Part shown: piece by piece, positions 58,840 through 64,000 of the stretch
Numbering within the stretch: the stretch's first letter is position 1
Layout of the letters: each line of letters begins with the position of its first letter
DNA from: Gemmataceae bacterium
Lineage (GTDB): Bacteria; Planctomycetota; Planctomycetia; Gemmatales; Gemmataceae
Length of the DNA stretch: 64,000 bases
Assembly: GCA_009697105.1 (NCBI GenBank)
Contig: SIAQ01000004.1
Location: forward strand, 39,349-103,348
Direction of reading: 5' to 3'
Made by a program: the position numbers and the translations under genes
Notes under the pieces: generated by a model
The model's input: only the letters and a program-made list of their open reading frames with translations
Databases searched by the model: none
What the model was told of the DNA's origin: nothing

Positions 58840-60234
58840 TCAAATCCCAATCGGCATCGGCTCGCCCAACCGACTGATTTGCGCCAGCGCCGGACGCAGG
58901 CGAATCTGGCCCATGTCGAACATCGTGTGCAGGACGGTGGAGATGAGGTTGCTGCTGTTGAACGGGTCGGAGTTCGGTTCGCCGCCGTCGCGCGTCGATT
59001 GCCCGATGACCCGGCCGCGCGGCATGCCGGCGCCGTACATCATGAGCGGGGCGAGCCGTGCCCAGTGATCGCGGCCGCCGTTGCGGTTGATCCTTGGCGT
59101 GCGACCCATTTCACCGGTGCAGATCAAGAGGATATTGTCGTCCATGCCGCGGGCTTCGACGTCGCCGATGAAGGTCGAGACGGCATGATCGAACGAGCGC
59201 CCGATCGCCGCCATGCCGTCGATGACGTTGAGATTCTCGCCGTCGGCGTGGAAGTCCCACACGCCTTCATAGTCGGCATGGATCGTGACGAACCCACAGC
59301 CGGCTTCACAGAGGCGACGCGCGAGCAGCAGCAGTTTACCGATCGATTTCGCCTGGCCGGTGTAGTAGCCACGCCGACCGCGATTGGCGTGCGACCAGTT
59401 GTGCGATGGCACGAAGCGAGCCGTGTCGTAGCGAGCGACAAGGCGCGGGTCTTCGCGCGATAGATCGAGCGCGTCGGCGACTCGGCCATTCAGTAGCACC
59501 TCGGCGGCCTGGCGCTGGTTGCGGTCGAAATCCTGCATGTTCGTTTCGTTTTCCAGTAGACGTTGCGCCTGCCCCAGCTGCGCGAGCAATGCCTGACGAT
59601 CGCTGAAGCGGTCCGGCGTGAGGTTGAGGCGAAGGTTGCGCAACAGCTGCCCGGTGCCGCCGGGCAGGAACGGCGCGTGCATCGGCCCGATCGCACCAGT
59701 GGCGGTAATGTCGCCACGAGCGGAGCCGCGCGTCACGTCCGAACAAACCGATTGCGGAAACAGCACGGCATTCGTCGGCATCGATGTCACCGCGTTCGTC
59801 GGCCCCAGCACGCGCGACACCAGCGAACCGATGTTCGCGTCCAACGACTCCGGCCCGACAATCGGGCGGATGTTGTGTGCCGCATTGCCCGTTTGGAACG
59901 AGCGAACGATGGTCAGCTTGTCCGCCTGGCGAGAAAGCTGCTCCAGCGTGTCGCCGAAGTATAGGCCGGGCACATTCGTTTGCGTGACGCCGGTGATGGT
60001 GCGGATGTCGGAGGAAGCGTCGGGTTTCGGGTCGAAGGTCTCGAATTGGCTCGGCCCGCCCTGCTGGAACAGGAAGATGACCGACTTGCCGTTGAGTGGA
60101 CTGGGTGAGGACAAGGGTGCCGCCGCCGACTTAGCCGCGAACAGATTCGCCAGCGACAATCCGCCTAGGCCGAGGCCGCCGATTTTGAGCAACTGGCGAC
60201 GGGTAAGGTGTGGAGTTTCGTGGATATTAAGCAT
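58840..60234 (-). CDS. DUF1501 family protein (Tat leader)
   Basis: A 464-residue DUF1501 protein. Tat-type leader LTRRQLLKIGGLGLGGLSL (residues 10-28). Family motifs: FLFQQGGPSQFETFDPKP, a central RLCEAGCGFVTIHADYEGVW, GEMGRTPRIN and GRDHWARLAPL. It differs from the other three DUF1501 genes in the window in its central region. It is not accompanied by a DUF1549/DUF1553 gene here. Confidence 0.93.
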   Translation of the reverse strand: MLNIHETPHLTRRQLLKIGGLGLGGLSLANLFAAKSAAAPLSSPSPLNGKSVIFLFQQGGPSQFETFDPKPDASSDIRTITGVTQTNVPGLYFGDTLEQLSRQADKLTIVRSFQTGNAAHNIRPIVGPESLDANIGSLVSRVLGPTNAVTSMPTNAVLFPQSVCSDVTRGSARGDITATGAIGPMHAPFLPGGTGQLLRNLRLNLTPDRFSDRQALLAQLGQAQRLLENETNMQDFDRNQRQAAEVLLNGRVADALDLSREDPRLVARYDTARFVPSHNWSHANRGRRGYYTGQAKSIGKLLLLARRLCEAGCGFVTIHADYEGVWDFHADGENLNVIDGMAAIGRSFDHAVSTFIGDVEARGMDDNILLICTGEMGRTPRINRNGGRDHWARLAPLMMYGAGMPRGRVIGQSTRDGGEPNSDPFNSSNLISTVLHTMFDMGQIRLRPALAQISRLGEPMPIGI

Positions 60235-60344
60235 GGCACGTCTTTGGTAGGAAAAAGAACGTATCGGGGGGTGAGGTATTTTTACCAGAATAATGGGTGG
60301 TGTGCAATGAGAAAATGTTATTCCTATCGGCCGTAGCGTGGTCG

Positions 60345-60464
60345 CTCAAATGCAATGAGGAATTAAGAACGAGGAATGAAGAATTAAGAAGTAATGCAAG
60401 CGAATCAGCGCTCACAATAGTATCGAACACAATTTCTTATTCTTAATTCCTCATTGCATTTGAG
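60345..60464. repeat. Perfect 25-bp inverted repeat, AT-rich
   Basis: Arms 60345-60369 and 60440-60464, containing AATGAGGAATTAAGAA, separated by 70 bases. It is distinctly AT-rich compared with the other hairpins of the window. Confidence 0.85.
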
Positions 60465-60502
60465 TGATGGAAGAAAACGAAATTGGAAAAATAAGTGTCC
60501 GG

Positions 60503-61654
60503 CTACCGTGCCGCCTGGATCAGCAGCTCCGCTGCCCGGTCGATCTCGTCTTTGGTCGTGAATCGGCCCACGCTCAGTCGCACCGCGCCTTTGCCGATCT
60601 CCGGCGGCACGCCCATCGCGCACAAGACCGGCGATTGCGTCACCGAACCCTCGTGGCATGCCGACCCCGTGGACGCAGCGATGCCCGGCACTTTCGCCAG
60701 CAACTCCGCGCCAACATGGCCGAGAAAGTTGACGTTCAACGTGTTCGGCAAGCGATGCTCGGGATGCCCGTTCAACACCACGCGGTCGCCCAACGCCTTG
60801 TGCAATCGATCCGCCAAGCGATCGCGCAACGATTGCAACTTGCGCGTCGCCGACTCCGCGTTTGCCTGCGCGATCTCGCACGCCTTGCCCAGGCCGACGA
60901 TGTATGGCACGTTCTCGGTTCCCGCGCGTCGGCCTTGCTCGTGTCCCGCGCCGTGGATGAACGGTTCGAGCTTCACGCCCTTGCGAATGTACAACGCCCC
61001 GACCCCCTTGGGTGCATACAGCTTGTGCCCGGCAATCGATAGCAGATCGACGCCCAGATCATTCACGTTCACCGGAACCTTGCCGAGCGATTGGGCGGCA
61101 TCGGTGTGCAGGAGCACGCGGCGGGCCTTGGCGTATTGCGAAATCTCGCGGATCGGTTGCAGCGTGCCGACTTCGTTATTCGCGTGCATGATGCTTACGA
61201 GCACCGTGTTGCCCCCGATCGCCCGTTCGACGGCAAACGGATCGACGCTGCCGTAGCGATCCACCTCCAGCTGCGTGATCTTGCAGCCGAGCCGACGCAG
61301 GAAATCGCACGTTTGCAGCGTCGCTGGGTGCTCGATGGCGCTCGTGACGATATGTGGCGACGTGAACCAGCGGGCGAAGAAGCCTTGCATCTTGGCATAG
61401 ATAGCGCCTTTGAGCGCGTGATTGGTCGCTTCCGTGCCGCCGGACGTGAAGAGAATTTCGTCAGGCTGTGCGCCGATGAGCGCAGCGACCTGAGCCCGCG
61501 CGCGATCGATGGCGTCGTGGGCCGTCTTGCCGTAAATGTGCGTGCTCGACGGATTGCCGAAGTGCGTTTGCAAGTAGGGAAGCATCGCATCGAGCACGGC
61601 CGGATCGATCGGCGTGGTGGCGTTGGTGTCGAGGTAGATCGGCGGAGCGGTCAT
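60503..61654 (-). CDS. Cysteine desulfurase (IscS/NifS-type)
   Basis: A 383-residue PLP enzyme that takes sulfur from cysteine for Fe-S clusters or other thio-cofactors. It starts PPIYLDTNATTPIDPAVLDAM. Further motifs are TSGGTEATNHAL, HANNEVGTLQPI, HTDAAQSLGKV, PLP lysine K211 in SIAGHKLYAPKG, and the sulfur-carrying C333 in STGSACHEG. It falls in the IscS/NifS group I by the short loop; which system it serves is not shown, as no iscU or other cluster genes are adjacent. Confidence 0.93.
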   Translation of the reverse strand: MTAPPIYLDTNATTPIDPAVLDAMLPYLQTHFGNPSSTHIYGKTAHDAIDRARAQVAALIGAQPDEILFTSGGTEATNHALKGAIYAKMQGFFARWFTSPHIVTSAIEHPATLQTCDFLRRLGCKITQLEVDRYGSVDPFAVERAIGGNTVLVSIMHANNEVGTLQPIREISQYAKARRVLLHTDAAQSLGKVPVNVNDLGVDLLSIAGHKLYAPKGVGALYIRKGVKLEPFIHGAGHEQGRRAGTENVPYIVGLGKACEIAQANAESATRKLQSLRDRLADRLHKALGDRVVLNGHPEHRLPNTLNVNFLGHVGAELLAKVPGIAASTGSACHEGSVTQSPVLCAMGVPPEIGKGAVRLSVGRFTTKDEIDRAAELLIQAAR

Positions 61655-61765
61655 GACGCAAGCCCATGCTCAGAGTTTGTTATGTGTAGTCCATGTATTG
61701 AATTGGCATGGGATTGGTTTCGAGAAATGAACTGAGTTGACTCATGAAAAGTCAAAGAAATTGCC

Positions 61766-63760
61766 TCACCCCTCACCCAGCAGCTTCACATCCATTCCCA
61801 ACAGCCGCATCTTGCGGTACAAGTTCGGGCGGTGTAGGCCCAATAGTTTCGCGGCTTCCGTCACGTTGCCTTTGGCTCGCTTGATCGCGTAGTTGATGTG
61901 GTCGATCTGAAACGCGTCCGTCGCATCGGCGAGCGTCATCTCGGCGTAGGGGTTGGCGACATCCTTCGATACACGCTGGATGATCGCCAAATCGCCGGCT
62001 TCCACTTTTTCGTTCGGGCATAGGTACGCCACACGCTCGAGCAGGTTGCGCAGCTCGCGGACGTTGCCGGGCCATTCGTGCTGTTCCAATCGCTTGCGCG
62101 CCTCAGCCGAGAACTTCAACGGCTTGCGGGCGGCTTCCATGCAGAACTGCGTCATGAAGTGCTCGGCCAGCACGAGGATGTCATCACGCCGTTCACGCAA
62201 GGCGGGCAGATCGAGCGTAACGACGGACAGGCGGTAGAACAGGTCTTCGCGGAATCGGCCCGCCCGCACGCTGTCGGCGAGGTTGCGATTGGTGGCGGCG
62301 ACGACACGGGTATCGACGGCGATCGCCGCCGTCCCGCCGACGCGGTAGACGACTTTTTCCTCCAACACGCGCAACAGCTTCGCTTGGCCGTTGGCGCTCA
62401 TCTCGCCGATCTCGTCGAGAAACAGCGTCCCGCCGGAGGCCGCCTCGAACTTGCCCGCGCGCGTATCGACGGCGCCGGTGAACGCGCCTTTCTCATGACC
62501 GAAAAGTTCGCTTTCCAAAAGCGTCTCGGCAATCGCGGCGCAGTTGATCGGGATGAAGGGATGATGCTGCCGCGGGCTGGAGTAATGGAGTGCGCGAGCG
62601 ACGACGTCCTTGCCCGTGCCGCTCTCGCCGAGGAGGAGGACCGGCAGATCGGTGCGCGCGACGCGTTCGACGGTGCCGCGCAGGGCGACGATCGGCGTCG
62701 AACTGCCGACGATGCGTGCCGCCAGGCGTGCCTGACCGTCAAGCTCTTGATTGGCGCGAACGAGGGTTTCGAACTCGCGGACGTTCTTCAGCGCGGCTAC
62801 GATTTGCGTCGCCAGCACCTGCATCGTCGCGATGTCGCTCGGCGTGGCCTTTTCGGTTTTGTTGAGCAACTCCAACACGCCGACGGTTTGATTGTCGTTG
62901 TCGAACATCGGCACGCAGAGAAGATTGCGTGTCCGGAAGCCCGAGGTCTTATCGACTTTGGCGGACCAGTTCGGATCATCGGCCACATCCTCGACGATCT
63001 GCACTTCGCCCGTGGCAAGCGTACGGCCGACAACGCCGGCGTCTTGCGAAATCCGCAGTTCGTTGTTGGGCATGCCTAGCGCGGGGCGGCCGACGAGCTC
63101 TTTGCGAGCGGTGTCCAGAACGAAGATGCTTGCCCGTTCGCCGCCGAGCAGTTTCGCACATTGCTCGGCAATGTGTTCAAGCAGTGGCACGGTCTCGCGT
63201 TTCTGGGCGAGTTGCTGGGTGATGTCGATCAGCGATTGTAGGCGTTGCACCTGGCTGGCGGCGCGGTCCCAGTCCTTCGCACGCTCCAGCGCGACGCCTA
63301 GATAATGCCCGGCGGCAACGGCGAACTCCAGCTCGTGCGAGGCAAACGCATCGCGCGGCCGAACCGCCACGAGCACGCGGTTGGGCCGATCGACGAAGCT
63401 GAGACATGCACCCGCGATGGCAGGCGTGGCGCCAGCGGGCGCTTGCATGACGCCTGCTTGCCGATCGAGGATTTCGTTGAGCAACGGCCGCGGAATCGCA
63501 TCGAGATTGACGCGCGTGCCCGGCCTGGCCCAGACGTGGCGCGCTATCCAGGTGGGCGTCGCTTCCCAGACTCCGACGTGATCGGCTCGCAGCTGGGCGG
63601 CGATCTCCGGCAGCAGCGACTGCGCGACATCGGCGGACGAGTGCCGCGTCAGGGCGATTTCGAGAAAACGCTGCACGACCCGCAGCGCGATGACATCGAC
63701 ATCATCGCCGGCGGGTTGAAGCAACGTGCAATCGACAGCGCGGAGCCATTGGGTGGACAT
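61766..63760 (-). CDS. GAF-domain sigma-54-dependent transcriptional activator
   Basis: A 664-residue regulator. Two GAF-type sensory regions (about 20-165 and 180-330, the second with [14 protein letters not shown] and [20 protein letters not shown]) precede a sigma-54 AAA+ domain with Walker [15 protein letters not shown] loop, Walker [14 protein letters not shown] and [21 protein letters not shown]-terminal Fis-like helix-turn-helix has [21 protein letters not shown]. There is no receiver domain, so it probably senses a small ligand. The regulon is unknown. Confidence 0.93.
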   Translation of the reverse strand: MSTQWLRAVDCTLLQPAGDDVDVIALRVVQRFLEIALTRHSSADVAQSLLPEIAAQLRADHVGVWEATPTWIARHVWARPGTRVNLDAIPRPLLNEILDRQAGVMQAPAGATPAIAGACLSFVDRPNRVLVAVRPRDAFASHELEFAVAAGHYLGVALERAKDWDRAASQVQRLQSLIDITQQLAQKRETVPLLEHIAEQCAKLLGGERASIFVLDTARKELVGRPALGMPNNELRISQDAGVVGRTLATGEVQIVEDVADDPNWSAKVDKTSGFRTRNLLCVPMFDNDNQTVGVLELLNKTEKATPSDIATMQVLATQIVAALKNVREFETLVRANQELDGQARLAARIVGSSTPIVALRGTVERVARTDLPVLLLGESGTGKDVVARALHYSSPRQHHPFIPINCAAIAETLLESELFGHEKGAFTGAVDTRAGKFEAASGGTLFLDEIGEMSANGQAKLLRVLEEKVVYRVGGTAAIAVDTRVVAATNRNLADSVRAGRFREDLFYRLSVVTLDLPALRERRDDILVLAEHFMTQFCMEAARKPLKFSAEARKRLEQHEWPGNVRELRNLLERVAYLCPNEKVEAGDLAIIQRVSKDVANPYAEMTLADATDAFQIDHINYAIKRAKGNVTEAAKLLGLHRPNLYRKMRLLGMDVKLLGEG

Positions 63761-63802
63761 GAAGGCATCATATTACAATGGCGTTCGTTTAGCCGCTTCA
63801 AG

Positions 63803-63832
63803 CCCAGGGGTGAGGTACGCCGAACCCCTGGG
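63803..63832. repeat. Hairpin, CCCAGGGGT family
   Basis: 9-bp arms CCCAGGGGT / ACCCCTGGG with the loop word GAGGTACGCC, matching the repeats at 19.4 and 38.5 kb. It lies upstream of the sigma-54 activator. Confidence 0.7.
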
Positions 63833-63860
63833 ATCAACCGCTTGCGTCCGTCCTTAAGTT

Positions 63861-64000
63861 TTACCACAACTTTTTTTTCGTTTTGCGTTGGGCGGCGCGA
63901 TAACCGTCGACCATGGCCTGAAGCTTCTGCCAGCCACGCCAGAGCGTGATCCAGCCGGGGAAACCATCGCACTTGCGATTTTGATGTCCGCCGAGGCGAG
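63861..64000 (-). CDS. IS4-family-type transposase, C-terminal fragment (partial at window edge)
   Basis: The minus frame ending at TAA 63863-63861 gives RLGGHQNRKCDGFPGWITLW, then RGWQKLQAMVDGYRAAQRKT. The GGH-x-R-K-x-D-G-x-PGW-x-TLWRGW tail is characteristic of Tn5/IS4-type transposases. Only about 46 codons are visible; the rest lies beyond the right edge. A copy of the window's hairpin family lies at 63803, about 30 bases past the stop. Confidence 0.8.
   Translation of the reverse strand, partial: RLGGHQNRKCDGFPGWITLWRGWQKLQAMVDGYRAAQRKTKKKLW

Noticed and set aside
1..64000. tRNA and rRNA genes
   Set aside because: Spacers were scanned by eye for T-loop and acceptor-stem patterns and rRNA landmarks; none was convincing. 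A covariance-model search would be needed to exclude tRNAs fully.

Overview
The window looks like a chromosomal segment of a member of the phylum Planctomycetota, probably Gemmatales-like; no genus is claimed. The evidence is the gene families: four DUF1501 proteins with Tat-type leaders, a DUF1549/DUF1553 partner, a DUF1559 pseudopilin-like protein, zinc-ribbon/HEAT membrane proteins, C-terminal debris of WD40-repeat proteins and very long exported proteins, all in GC-rich sequence.

Layout. 1-8 kb: an ABC-2 permease cut by the left edge, a DUF1501 + DUF1549/1553 pair, a thioredoxin-fold protein, a CAP-domain protein and a DUF1559 protein. 8.6-14.9 kb: DUF3501, an NtrC-type two-component pair, an ABC-2 exporter and a DUF1653-cupin fusion. 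15-22.3 kb: a DUF1501 gene broken by a 10-bp tandem duplication, a PQQ-type beta-propeller, a B3-like metallo-beta-lactamase, ruvX, manC and an intact DUF1501. 22.3-26.7 kb is an accessory island: DUF29, a small orphan, an echo of a DUF1501 3' end, a palindrome cluster, and a ParA-like ATPase with a SAP-like partner, whose 5' part was split by two copies of a 139-bp MITE. 26.8-44 kb: nadB, an S9 peptidase, two giant exported membrane proteins built from repeats of one ~1,100-1,200-residue unit, a cyclophilin, SRP RNA and an exported RidA-like protein. 44-47.3 kb: a Tat-exported SelA-like protein, then small-gene cassettes mixed with WD40 debris. 47.3-64 kb: HEAT protein, fumC, and the replication-initiation cluster dnaA-(putative oriC)-dnaN-dciA-gyrB, then an SDR, a HEAT protein, DUF1501, a cysteine desulfurase, a GAF-sigma54 activator and the 3' end of an IS4-type transposase.

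A theme across the window is a set of about 25 intergenic inverted repeats. Many fall into a few word families (arms such as TTAGCGCTCGC or GTTAGCCGGACGCGCAAGC). They sit between genes or operons, often where a terminator would be, and one overlaps both stop codons of a convergent gene pair. The most notable reconstruction is the ParA-like locus: removing both MITE copies at a TTAA (or central TA) target restores reading frame at each junction and reveals an ancestral membrane-anchored coiled-coil ParA protein.
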